NCBI GenBank assembly: GCA_043746555.1
Contig: JAYTQU010000225.1
Location: forward strand, 1 to 8,052
DNA: 8,052 nt
Direction of reading: 5' to 3'
Origin: CAZQYC01 sp043746555
GTDB taxonomy: Bacteria; Pseudomonadota; Gammaproteobacteria; Steroidobacterales; Steroidobacteraceae
The position numbers and the translations under genes were made by a program. This document shows positions 1-6,970 of the stretch, one piece after another (position 1 is the first letter of the stretch; every line of letters starts with the position of its first letter). Below the pieces are notes generated by a model, which was given only the letters and a program-made list of their open reading frames with translations, did not search any database and was not told the origin of the DNA.

Positions 1-374
1 AGACGCGCGTCGATCAGACCATTGCTAATCGCAAACGGCCCAACTGCTGCGGACAAATTACCGCAGTTACCGCTCCAATCGACGCACGCCTTGTCGATCG
101 ACACTTGGCCGAACAAGAAATCGACATCGTGATTCGGTTTACCACTCTTCGACAGGATCACGGTCTTGCTGGTGCTCGACGTTGCGCCGCCCATGCCGTC
201 GATTTGCTTGCCGTAAGGATCGGGACTACCGATCACTCTTAATAAGAACGCATCGCGTGCCGCACCGGGAATCTGTGCTTGTTGCGGGAGATCTTGCACA
301 CAAAAGAACACACCCTTGCTGGTGCCGCCGCGCATATATGTGGCGGGAATTTTTATTTGCGATGTGTGACCCAT
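1..374 (-). CDS. prpF: PrpF, 2-methylaconitate isomerase, partial (C-terminal part outside the window)
   Basis: The first ~124 residues are visible; the family is usually close to 390-400 residues, so about two thirds lies beyond the left edge. From the ATG at 374 the translation shows the family N-terminus YMRGGTSKGVFF (residues ~13-24), the GGATSSTSK motif (~62-70, with the Lys that corresponds to the family active-site lysine) and SGNCGNLSAAVGPF (~101-114, with the conserved active-site cysteine). PrpF is a cytoplasmic, cofactor-free isomerase of the diaminopimelate-epimerase fold. It converts the product of AcnD into 2-methyl-cis-aconitate so the methylcitrate cycle can proceed. The gene starts 3 bases after the acnD stop codon, so translation is probably coupled. 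Only a weak AGG lies ~12 bases upstream of the ATG. The family call rests on motifs and on the partner gene acnD and is secure; the state of the C-terminus cannot be seen. Confidence 0.95.
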   Translation of the reverse strand, partial: MGHTSQIKIPATYMRGGTSKGVFFCVQDLPQQAQIPGAARDAFLLRVIGSPDPYGKQIDGMGGATSSTSKTVILSKSGKPNHDVDFLFGQVSIDKACVDWSGNCGNLSAAVGPFAISNGLIDAR

Positions 375-377
375 TGT

Positions 378-2987
378 CTACGGTACCTGCGCTTTCGATT
401 CGAGGAAGTCTTGAGCAAATCGTTGTAGCACTCCGCCGGCTTCGTATATCGAAACTTCTTCCGCCGTATCCAACCGACACATCACCGGCACTTCCAATCG
501 CTCACCGCTCTTGCGATGAATAACGAGAGTAAGTTCGGCACGCGGCTTGCGATGACCGATCACATCGAATGTTTCTGTTCCATCAATTGCAAGTGTCTTG
601 CGATTCACGCCTGTCTTGAATTCCAGGGGCAACACGCCCATACCGATAAGATTGGTGCGATGAATGCGTTCGAATCCTTCGGCAACAATCGCCTCGACGC
701 CGGCGAGCCGCACACCTTTGGCTGCCCAGTCACGCGAGGATCCTTGGCCATAGTCTGCGCCGGCGATAATTATCAGCGGCTGTGCGCGATCCATGTAGGT
801 TTCGATGGCTTCCCACATGCGAACCACTTTACCGTCCGGTTCAATACGCGCTAGCGAGCCTGCCTTCACTTTACCGTCGACGTGCACCATTTCGTTCTGC
901 AACGTTGGATTCGCAAACGTAGCGCGTTGTGCTGTCAAGTGATCGCCGCGATGCGTCGCATAGGAATTAAAGTCCTCTTCGGGCAAACCCATCTTGGCGA
1001 GATACTCACCTGCCGCGCTATTGGCGAGAATCGCGTTCGATGGCGACAGATGATCGGTTGTGATGTTGTCGCCCAGCACCGCAAGGGGTCGCATGCCTTT
1101 GAGCGTGCGCTCACGCGCAGCGAGTGCGCCCTGCCCTTCTTTATCCCAGTACGGCGGACGGCGAATGTACGTGCTTTGCAAACGCCAGTTGTACAGCGGG
1201 CTCACTTTCTCATTGCTCACTTCGAACGTGAACATGGGGTCGTACACTTTGCGAAAATGTTCCGGTTTAACGCTGGTAGCGACGACGGCATCGATTTCCG
1301 CATCGCTCGGCCAGATGTCTTTGAGCGTAACGGGCTTGCCTTCGTGGTCGATGCCCAGCACATCTTTCTCGATATCGAAGCGCACTGTGCCTGCAATCGC
1401 GTACGCAATGACCAGCGGCGGCGAAGCGAGAAAAGATTGCTTGGCATAAGGATGAATGCGACCGTCGAAATTTCTATTGCCTGATAAAACCGCCGTCGAA
1501 TACAAATCGCGTTCGATGATCTCTCGCTGAATTTTCGGATCCAGCGCGCCACTCATGCCGTTGCAGGTCGTGCAAGCGAAGCCAACGATACCGAAACCCA
1601 ACTTTTCAAGCTCCGGCAACAACTTCGCTTCTTCCAAATACAACTGCACCGCCTTTGAACCTGGTGCGAGCGACGTTTTTACCCAGGGTTTGCGTGTTAG
1701 TCCACGAGCATTGGCGTTGCGGGCAAGTAATCCCGCTGCGATCACGTTGCGCGGATTGCTGGTGTTGGTACACGACGTGATGGCGGCAATGATTATTGCG
1801 CCATCCGGCATCTGGCCCGGCACTTCTTCCCACTTTCCGGCGATGCCGCGTTCGGCCAGAGCCGAAGTTGGCAACCTTGTATGAGGATTAGACGGCCCGG
1901 CCATGTTGCGAACCACAGATGACAAGTCGAAATTGAGCACGCGCTCGTAGTGTGCCGTCTTAAGTGAGTCGGCCCACAGACCTGTCTGCTTTGCGTAGGT
2001 TTCAACCAACTTGATTTGCGCGTCTTCGCGTCCGGTGAGGCGCAAGTACTCAATCGTATTGCTATCGATGAAAAACATTGCGGCCGTCGCGCCATACTCC
2101 GGCGCCATGTTAGATATCGTTGCGCGATCGCCAAGTGTTAACGCCGCTGCGCCTGGACCGTAGAACTCGAGATAAGCGCCGACCACTTTCGCGTTGCGCA
2201 GGAATTCAGTCAACGCCAGCACGACATCGGTTGCCGTAATACCTTCTTGCGGCTTGCCGGACAACTCCACACCGACGATGTCCGGCAGTCGCATCCACGA
2301 CGCGCGTCCCAGCATGACGTTCTCCGCCTCAAGGCCGCCGACGCCAATGGCGATCACGCCCAATGCGTCGACGTGCGGTGTGTGACTATCGGTACCAACC
2401 AGTGTGTCGGGATACGCCACGCCATCCTTCGCATGAACGACCGGCGACATCCGCTCCAAATTGATCTGATGCATGATGCCGTTGCCCGGCGGAATCACGT
2501 CGATATTCTTGAAAGCCTTTTTGGTCCAGTCGATGAAGTGAAAACGATCTTCATTGCGGCGCTCTTCCACGACACGATTTTTCTGGAATGCATCCTTATC
2601 GAAACCGCCGTATTCAACAGCGAGCGAGTGATCGACAATCAGCTGCACCGGCACTACCGGATTCACTTTCGCAGGGTCGCCGCCCTTCATGGCGATGGCG
2701 TCGCGCAAGCCGGCGAGATCCACGAGTGCCGTTTGACCAAGAATGTCATGACACACCACGCGGGCCGGAAACCAAGGGAAATCCAAATCGCGCTTGCGTT
2801 CAATGAGCTGCTTGAGCGACTCGTTCAACGTCGCCGGATCGCAGCGACGCACCAGGTTTTCCGCGAGCACGCGAGAGGTGTACGGCAACGAATCGTATGC
2901 GCCGGGGTCGATCTCATCGACGGCGGCACGCGCGTCGAAATAATCGAGCTGAGTGCCCGAAAGAGATTTGCGGAATTTGGAGTTCAT
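378..2987 (-). CDS. acnD: AcnD, Fe/S-dependent 2-methylisocitrate dehydratase
   Basis: An 869-residue aconitase-superfamily protein, the normal length for AcnD. The start MNSKFRKSLSGTQLDYFDAR matches the usual AcnD N-terminus, so ATG 2987 is accepted although no good Shine-Dalgarno precedes it. Visible motifs are GTDSHTPHVDALG (~198-210), a long aconitase core, the three [4Fe-4S] cysteines C406 (in TSCTNTSNP), C472 and C475 (in ACTTCNGMSG), GNRNFDGR (~503-510), GDNITTDHLSP (~639-649, start of the swivel domain) and GADYGQGSSRDWAAKG (~743-758). The PHVDALG variant after GTDSH, rather than the aconitase A form, together with the neighbouring prpF, points to AcnD and not AcnA. In the cytoplasm it dehydrates 2-methylcitrate to a methylaconitate isomer that PrpF then converts. 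The AcnD/PrpF pair replaces PrpD, and no prpD is visible. The frame is intact and all cluster ligands are present. Confidence 0.96.
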   Translation of the reverse strand: MNSKFRKSLSGTQLDYFDARAAVDEIDPGAYDSLPYTSRVLAENLVRRCDPATLNESLKQLIERKRDLDFPWFPARVVCHDILGQTALVDLAGLRDAIAMKGGDPAKVNPVVPVQLIVDHSLAVEYGGFDKDAFQKNRVVEERRNEDRFHFIDWTKKAFKNIDVIPPGNGIMHQINLERMSPVVHAKDGVAYPDTLVGTDSHTPHVDALGVIAIGVGGLEAENVMLGRASWMRLPDIVGVELSGKPQEGITATDVVLALTEFLRNAKVVGAYLEFYGPGAAALTLGDRATISNMAPEYGATAAMFFIDSNTIEYLRLTGREDAQIKLVETYAKQTGLWADSLKTAHYERVLNFDLSSVVRNMAGPSNPHTRLPTSALAERGIAGKWEEVPGQMPDGAIIIAAITSCTNTSNPRNVIAAGLLARNANARGLTRKPWVKTSLAPGSKAVQLYLEEAKLLPELEKLGFGIVGFACTTCNGMSGALDPKIQREIIERDLYSTAVLSGNRNFDGRIHPYAKQSFLASPPLVIAYAIAGTVRFDIEKDVLGIDHEGKPVTLKDIWPSDAEIDAVVATSVKPEHFRKVYDPMFTFEVSNEKVSPLYNWRLQSTYIRRPPYWDKEGQGALAARERTLKGMRPLAVLGDNITTDHLSPSNAILANSAAGEYLAKMGLPEEDFNSYATHRGDHLTAQRATFANPTLQNEMVHVDGKVKAGSLARIEPDGKVVRMWEAIETYMDRAQPLIIIAGADYGQGSSRDWAAKGVRLAGVEAIVAEGFERIHRTNLIGMGVLPLEFKTGVNRKTLAIDGTETFDVIGHRKPRAELTLVIHRKSGERLEVPVMCRLDTAEEVSIYEAGGVLQRFAQDFLESKAQVP

Positions 2988-3015
2988 AGGGAAAGCGATA
3001 GGCGATCAGTGAAGA

Positions 3016-3068
3016 GTGATGGGTCAGGTTCCGAGTAGCGGCCGCGAAACTGTTGCTCACCACCCATC
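3016..3068. repeat. imperfect inverted repeat in the prpC-acnD gap
   Basis: The 91-base gap between acnD and prpC (2988-3078) is the only long spacer inside the prp gene set. GATGGGT at 3018-3024 is the reverse complement of ACCCATC at 3062-3068. A further GTGATG/CATCAC match (3016-3021 with 3072-3077) extends it with a bulge. Between the arms lies the 8-base palindrome GCGGCCGC (3038-3045). It could form a long-loop hairpin in the transcript or be a trace of a dispersed intergenic repeat. There is no T-run, so it does not look like an intrinsic terminator. Its function is unknown. Confidence 0.35.
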
Positions 3069-3078
3069 CCGCATCACC

Positions 3079-4236
3079 CTACGGCCGCTTTTCCAACGGC
3101 ACAAACTTTAAATTTTCCGGCCCAGTGTAGTTCGCGCTCGGGCGAATAATCTTGCCGTCGATGCGTTGTTCGATTACATGGGCCGCCCAACCGGCGGTGC
3201 GCGCTATCACGAATAACGGAGTGAACATTGCGGTAGGCACACCCATCATGTGATAAGCCACAGCCGAAAACCAATCCAAGTTCGGAAACATGTTCTTGGC
3301 ATCCTTCATCACCACTTCCAATCGGTCGGCGATGTTGAACATTTTCATATCGCCGACGTCCTTCGACAGCCGTCGCGCGACTTCTTTAATCACTTGGTTG
3401 CGTGGGTCGGCGATGGTGTACACCGGGTGGCCAAAGCCGATGACCACTTCTTTGTTGGCAACGCGTTGGCGAATGTCCGCTTCGGCTCGATCGGGCGTTT
3501 CGTAGCGTTTTTGAATTTCGAATGCCGCTTCGTTTGCACCGCCATGTTTCGGTCCGCGCAGCGCGCCAATACCGCCGGTAATGCACGAATGCATATCCGA
3601 TCCCGTGCCCGCAATAACGCGGCACGCAAATGTCGAGGCATTAAATTCATGTTCCGCATAAAGAATCAACGAGGTGTGCATCGCCTGCGTCCATAATGCC
3701 GACGGTGTCTTGCCATGAAGCATGTGCAAGAAATTTCCGCCAATAGAACCTTCCTCAGTCTCGACGGAGATGCGTCGTCCGTTGTGACTGTAGTGATACC
3801 AATAGCAAAGCATGGAACCGGCGCTGGCGATCAACCGATCGGCAATGTCTCTCGCGCCGGCTATGTTGTGATCGTCCTTCTCGGGTAACGTACAACCGAG
3901 CACTGAAACACCGGTGCGCATTACGTCCATGGGATGACTGGACGCAGGCAACGTTTCGAGTGCATCGCGCACCGATTGCGGCAGACCGCGTAATGCACTT
4001 AACTTCGCTTTGTAGGCGCCAAGCTCAACTCGATTGGGTAACGTGTCGTGAATCAACAGATGAGCAATCTCTTCGTATTGGCATTGATCGGCGACATCGA
4101 GAATGTCATAGCCGCGATAATGCAAATCATTGCCGGTACGACCCACTGTGCACAGCGCCGTATTGCCGGCAGGCACACCGGACAATGCAACCGACTTCTT
4201 GGGCTTGGGCGTCGACGGAGCAGAAGCGGCAGTCAT
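3079..4236 (-). CDS. prpC: PrpC, 2-methylcitrate synthase
   Basis: A 385-residue citrate-synthase-family enzyme, close to the usual ~375-390 residues of PrpC. It condenses propionyl-CoA with oxaloacetate to 2-methylcitrate and CoA, the entry step of the methylcitrate cycle. The early motif SGVPAGNTALCTVGRTGNDLHYRGYDI begins at ~19 (cited here by position and ends only: SGVPAG at 19-24, RGYDI at 41-45). The catalytic triad is present: His231 in RGPKHGGANE, His270 in GFGHPVY and Asp321 in FPNLDWFSA. His196 in YAEHEFNAS is also conserved. The first ~16 residues are Ala/Pro/Lys-rich and look like a poorly conserved extension. The start at ATG 4236 lies 3 bases after the prpB stop and is preceded by AAGGA inside the end of prpB, which supports it. 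Context with prpB, acnD and prpF makes methylcitrate synthase far more likely than plain citrate synthase. Confidence 0.96.
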   Translation of the reverse strand: MTAASAPSTPKPKKSVALSGVPAGNTALCTVGRTGNDLHYRGYDILDVADQCQYEEIAHLLIHDTLPNRVELGAYKAKLSALRGLPQSVRDALETLPASSHPMDVMRTGVSVLGCTLPEKDDHNIAGARDIADRLIASAGSMLCYWYHYSHNGRRISVETEEGSIGGNFLHMLHGKTPSALWTQAMHTSLILYAEHEFNASTFACRVIAGTGSDMHSCITGGIGALRGPKHGGANEAAFEIQKRYETPDRAEADIRQRVANKEVVIGFGHPVYTIADPRNQVIKEVARRLSKDVGDMKMFNIADRLEVVMKDAKNMFPNLDWFSAVAYHMMGVPTAMFTPLFVIARTAGWAAHVIEQRIDGKIIRPSANYTGPENLKFVPLEKRP

Positions 4237-4239
4237 GAA

Positions 4240-5124
4240 TCATTTTCCTTTTTGAGCGGCGAACAGAGCATCGAGCTTCTGTTCATACGATTGATAATCG
4301 AGATACCTATATAAGTCGGCGCGCGTCTGCATCGTCTCCACGACATTTTTTTGCGTGCCATCGCGACGAATCGCTTCGTACACCTTGAGTGCCGCCGCAT
4401 TCATCGCGCGATAGGCCGAACAGCAGAACAAGACGATATCGACATTGACACCGGCCAACTCCGCGCAGGTATACAGCGGCGTGTGCCCGAATTCGGTGAT
4501 ATTGGCCAGTATCGGGACCTTCACCGTCTCCTTAAATTTCTTATACATCGCAAGCTCAGTCATGGCCTCCGGAAAAATCATGTCTGCGCCCGCTTCAACA
4601 CACGCTTGTGCTCGTTCAATCGCTTTGTCGATTCCCTCCACCGCCAACGCATCGGTGCGCGCCATGATCACGAATTGATCGTCGGTGCGCGCGTCGACTG
4701 CCGCTTTGACGCGATCCACCATTTCTTCTGGCGACACAATCTCTTTGCCAGGACGATGTCCGCAGCGCTTCGTTTGCACTTGATCCTCGATGTGCAAACC
4801 CGCGGCACCGAATTTAATGAAAGACTTCACCGTCCGCGCAATATTGAACGCGCCGCCCCAACCGGTATCGGCGTCAACCAATAGCGGCAATGAAGAAGCG
4901 TCGGTGATGCGGCGAATGTCGGTGAGCACGTCGTCGAGCGAGCTAATGCCGAGATCGGGAATACCAAGCGAGTTGGCCGCGACGCCGCCGCCGGAGAGAT
5001 ACAACGCTTTGAAACCCGTCGCTTGGGCCATGCGCGCCGTATAGGCATTGATCGCGCCGATCACTTGCAGTGGACGCTCGTCGCGCACTGCTTGGCGCAA
5101 CATCGCACCGGGGGAGTTCATCAT
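4240..5124 (-). CDS. prpB: PrpB, 2-methylisocitrate lyase
   Basis: A 294-residue member of the isocitrate lyase/PEP mutase superfamily, normal for PrpB. It cleaves 2-methylisocitrate to pyruvate and succinate, the last step of the cycle. It has a TIM-barrel fold and needs Mg2+. Visible motifs are LSGGGVAANSLGIPDLG (~43-59), LLVDADTGWGG (~81-91, with the metal-binding Asp84 and Asp86), HIEDQ (~111-115) and the active-site loop KRCGHRPGKE (~119-128) with catalytic Cys121. The KRCGH form is the lyase signature and separates it from PEP mutases. Two ATG codons in tandem (5124 and 5121) are possible starts; a weak TAGGT lies about 8-10 bases upstream. It is the first gene of the prp set and is followed after 3 bases by prpC. 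Confidence 0.96.
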   Translation of the reverse strand: MMNSPGAMLRQAVRDERPLQVIGAINAYTARMAQATGFKALYLSGGGVAANSLGIPDLGISSLDDVLTDIRRITDASSLPLLVDADTGWGGAFNIARTVKSFIKFGAAGLHIEDQVQTKRCGHRPGKEIVSPEEMVDRVKAAVDARTDDQFVIMARTDALAVEGIDKAIERAQACVEAGADMIFPEAMTELAMYKKFKETVKVPILANITEFGHTPLYTCAELAGVNVDIVLFCCSAYRAMNAAALKVYEAIRRDGTQKNVVETMQTRADLYRYLDYQSYEQKLDALFAAQKGK

Positions 5125-5208
5125 GCGGAACCTATCGTCTTAGAAAACGAAGCAATAGCATGCATGGTACCGCAGTCGCACACGACGATGAAATCGATCT
5201 TCAACCGT
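5125..5208 (-). promoter_or_regulatory. trxC-prpB intergenic region, possible prp promoter
   Basis: There are 84 bases between the trxC stop and the prpB start, read on the minus strand. This is the only place for a promoter directly in front of prpB. A near-palindrome lies at 5189-5201 (GAAATCGATCTTC on the plus strand, with ATCGAT at its core), and a weak extended -10-like TGCTATTGC follows further downstream. I see no sigma-54-type GG-N10-GC promoter. No rho-independent hairpin with a T-run separates trxC from prpB, so read-through from trxC is possible. The promoter call is weak. Confidence 0.25.
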
Positions 5209-5646
5209 CTACGCAGAAACCGACTTCACCCACTGCGCCAAACTTGTGCTATCCAGCGCGCCCATCTGCCGGGCAACTTCACGACCATGGCGGAACGCGA
5301 TCAACGTCGGAATGCTGCGTACGTTAAAGCGCGTTGCAATTCCCTGCTCGTCTTCGGTACACACTTTGGCGAATCGCGCTCGCGGTTCAAATTGTTTTGC
5401 CGCCTCCTCGAATCGGGGCGCCATCGCCTGACACGGCCCGCACCACGACGCCCAGAAGTCGACGATCACCGGCACTTCGTTGCGCACGATATGTTGATCG
5501 AAATTAGTCGATCGTAACTCGATCGGATGGCCGTCGAATAACACATGACGACAGCGCGGACAGCGCGGCGTCTCGGATAGTCGATCTCCCGGCGTTCGCA
5601 CAGTGGCATCGCAATGACCGCAGACAATATTCACTTGATCGGGCAT
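5209..5646 (-). CDS. trxC: thioredoxin 2 (TrxC), zinc-binding thioredoxin
   Basis: A 145-residue protein, typical of TrxC. The N-terminal zinc ribbon has two Cys pairs, C9-G-H-C12 and C29-P-R-C32. The thioredoxin domain follows (~45-145) with VDFWASWCGPC (~62-72), redox Cys69 and Cys72, and the cis-proline in RSIPTL (Pro113). It is a cytoplasmic dithiol reductant recycled by thioredoxin reductase. In enterobacteria TrxC is part of the peroxide response. The start at ATG 5646 has a strong GGAGG (around 5651-5656) just upstream. A candidate promoter lies further upstream (see 5673-5702). The gene reads in the same direction as the prp genes, with 84 bases before prpB. A redox link to the oxygen-sensitive Fe-S enzyme AcnD is possible but is inference from position only. 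Confidence 0.94.
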   Translation of the reverse strand: MPDQVNIVCGHCDATVRTPGDRLSETPRCPRCRHVLFDGHPIELRSTNFDQHIVRNEVPVIVDFWASWCGPCQAMAPRFEEAAKQFEPRARFAKVCTEDEQGIATRFNVRSIPTLIAFRHGREVARQMGALDSTSLAQWVKSVSA

Positions 5647-5672
5647 ACGCCCTCCACAATTTAGCTTGGTGA

Positions 5673-5702
5673 AGTGTATGGGGTTGCGAACGCAAAGTTA
5701 AA
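5673..5702 (-). promoter_or_regulatory. candidate trxC promoter with an internal inverted repeat
   Basis: On the minus strand, TTTAAC (5702-5697) and TACACT (5678-5673) are separated by 18 bases and would start transcription about 20 bases before the trxC ATG. Each hexamer matches the sigma-70 consensus only partly. The spacer contains the inverted repeat TTGCG-AA-CGCAA (5684-5695), where a regulator could compete with RNA polymerase. No binding protein can be named. Confidence 0.35.
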
Positions 5703-5708
5703 GAGGGC

Positions 5709-5735
5709 TTGCTAAATTCCAATCATGTGTATTAT
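5709..5735 (+). promoter_or_regulatory. candidate gntR promoter
   Basis: TTGCTA (5709-5714) and TATTAT (5730-5735) resemble -35 and -10 boxes with a short 15-base spacer. An alternative -10 is TATTGT (5733-5738) with an 18-base spacer. Either -10 falls inside the inverted repeat at 5727-5748, the usual layout for an autorepressed GntR gene. Confidence 0.45.
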
Positions 5736-5748
5736 TGTACTGATACAC
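5727..5748. promoter_or_regulatory. inverted repeat, likely operator of the GntR regulator
   Basis: GTGTAT (5727-5732) and ATACAC (5743-5748) form perfect 6-base arms around a 10-base AT-rich spacer. The site lies 20 bases before the chosen start of gntR and overlaps its candidate -10 box. GntR-family proteins bind as dimers to such GT...AC inverted repeats and commonly control their own operon. The assignment to this GntR protein is inference from position and symmetry. Confidence 0.6.
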
Positions 5749-5768
5749 GTATTCACAGGCCCGCTGCA

Positions 5769-6149
5769 TTGTTCATCCTGAATCCTCAATCCGGCATACC
5801 GATCTACCGCCAATTGCTTGAGCAGGTACGTCGCATGACCGCGAGCGGTCAGTTGCAACCGGGCACTGCCTTGCCGTCGGTGCGCGAGCTTGCCATAAAA
5901 CACGCCATCAATCCGATGACCATCTCCAAAGCGTACAGCATGCTGGAAACCGAAGGATTACTCGAACGCAATCGCGGCAAACCCATGACCATCGCCAAAC
6001 AACCGCGTACGCAAACACCGACTACAAAGCGTCTACAGCAACTCGATTCTCAGCTGGATCAACTCGTGTTGGCCGCGCGGCAATTGCAGCTATCCGAAGC
6101 CGAAATCGTCAAGGCTTTGCGCAGTAAATGGGAGAATTCCGATGAGTGA
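5769..6149 (+). CDS. GntR-family transcriptional regulator, YtrA subfamily
   Basis: A 126-residue protein when started at the TTG at 5769. It opens as (M)FILNPQSGIPIYRQLLEQV, the conserved start of YtrA-type regulators. The winged-helix DNA-binding domain spans ~10-75, with PGTALPSVRELA (~31-42) and INPMTISKAYSMLETEGLLE (~47-66, recognition helix and wing). A short C-terminal part (~83-122) is rich in Leu/Gln and probably forms helices for dimerisation; there is no large effector domain, as is normal for this subfamily. The frame is open from 5709, but that extension would put the operator inside the gene and adds residues with no family match, so TTG 5769 is preferred. AGG at 5757-5759 is a weak ribosome site. 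The stop overlaps the next gene by 8 bases. Members usually repress their own operon encoding an ABC exporter; here that operon is broken, so the regulator is probably left without its original targets. Confidence 0.88.
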   Translation: MFILNPQSGIPIYRQLLEQVRRMTASGQLQPGTALPSVRELAIKHAINPMTISKAYSMLETEGLLERNRGKPMTIAKQPRTQTPTTKRLQQLDSQLDQLVLAARQLQLSEAEIVKALRSKWENSDE

Positions 6150-6423
6150 AGTGTTCGTTTTTGCTGAGCATCTCGCCAAATCATTCGGCAGCAAGCGCGT
6201 GCTGGACGATCTGTCGTTTACAGTCGAATCCGGCGACGTCATTGGCGTACTCGGAAAGAACGGTGCAGGAAAGACGACATTGCTGGAACTAATGCTCGGC
6301 TTTACACCCGCGAGTTTCGGCAGCGTGAAGATGTTCGGCCACGACAGCTTCAATCTTCCCGGCGTCGTCAAAGCGCGAGTGGGATTTGTTCCGCAAAGCG
6401 ACGAACTATCAATCGTTGCATAA
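6142..6423 (+). pseudogene. ABC transporter ATP-binding protein, truncated by an insertion
   Basis: Only the first ~90 residues of an ABC ATPase remain; intact family members have roughly 230-300. The fragment has Walker A (GVLGKNGAGKTTLLELMLG, ~35-53, with Lys44) and the Q-loop region VGFVPQSDEL (~80-89, Gln85). The helical subdomain, ABC signature, Walker B and H-loop are all missing. The reading frame ends at TAA 6421-6423, which appears to be supplied by the left end of the inserted element. The start at ATG 6142 overlaps the gntR stop by 8 bases and has GGAGA upstream, so the two genes were translationally coupled. The protein cannot hydrolyse ATP as a complete nucleotide-binding domain. 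No permease gene follows within the window. The original operon was probably gntR plus an ABC ATPase and permease. Confidence 0.88.
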
Positions 6424-6970
6424 GTGACTTCATTGGCTTGGAATGATTTATAAAATCGAGCATGAAGCAAGCCAACCTGACGCGAGCGCAAGTTAGATAC
6501 GAAAAACGTAGCGCGGCATTGGCGGCGGTCAGGCGTGGGGCGGCGGTGACGGATGTTGCCGGAGTGCTGAACGTATCCGCGCGATCGATATTTTCATTGT
6601 GGGCAAGATATCGAGAGGGCGGCGAGCAGGGTTTACGCGAAGGCGTGCGCGCCGGTCGACCTAGGAAAGTGACGCCGGCAATGATGCGCTGGCTGTACGA
6701 TGCGATTACGCAGGGAGACCCGCAACAGCATCGATTGCCGTTTTGTCTTTGGACGTTGGGGATCATTCGCGCGTTGCTCAAACGCAAGGACGATATTGCG
6801 TTGAGTAAGAGCGCGGTCAGCCGCTTGTTGGCGCAGCTGGGGTTGAGCCCGCAGCGACCTCTGTATCGCAGCTATCAGCAAGATCGAAAAGCACTGGAAA
6901 AATATCTGAACTTAAAGTTTCCCAAGCTGCGCGCGCCCTGGCGAAGAAACGGGGCGCGGTCCTCTATTTC
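6421..6970 (+). mobile_element. IS630-like insertion sequence remnant (left end plus 5' half of the transposase)
   Basis: The left boundary is placed at the point where ABC-ATPase similarity stops. The TA at 6421-6422 would fit the TA target of IS630 elements, but the exact base is uncertain within about 15 bases. About 40 non-coding bases precede the transposase start. The right boundary is at ~6970, where transposase similarity stops and another gene's 3' end begins. I looked downstream for the reverse complement of the left-end sequence (TAAGTGACTTC...) and did not find it, so the right terminal repeat is lost. The element cannot move on its own. Confidence 0.72.
6462..6970 (+). pseudogene. 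IS630-family transposase, N-terminal half, frameshifted
   Basis: From ATG 6462 the translation shows the first helix-turn-helix domain (~15-60: AALAAVRRGAAVTDVAGVLN, then SARSIFSLWARYREGG), an Arg-rich linker GVRAGRPRKV (~61-70) and a second helix-turn-helix with LSKSAVSRLLAQLGLSPQRP (~114-133). Similarity continues to FPKLR (~153-157). There a GC dinucleotide appears to be duplicated within CGCGCGCC (6930-6937), which shifts the frame. Removing two bases restores RALAKKRGAVLYF, the stretch that in this family leads into the first catalytic Asp. After this YF (6965-6970) similarity ends. The DDE catalytic domain is therefore absent. Without correction the frame closes at 6998 with ~15 out-of-frame residues. 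IS630 transposases are usually ~340 residues, so about half is left. Possible residual DNA binding to related elements cannot be judged. Confidence 0.82.

Noticed and set aside
882..1484. Plus-strand open frame of 200 codons opposite acnD
   Set aside because: It is antisense to a clearly conserved aconitase-family gene, its product shows no recognisable domain and its His/Arg-rich composition is typical of a shadow frame.
2247..3038. Plus-strand open frame of 263 codons opposite the 5' part of acnD
   Set aside because: It is a long shadow frame of acnD with a His/Arg-rich product, no family match and no separate promoter or ribosome site.
5709..5768. Longer N-terminus for the GntR protein starting at TTG 5709 or GTG 5727
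   Set aside because: The added residues do not fit the subfamily start, and the stretch contains the promoter and operator.
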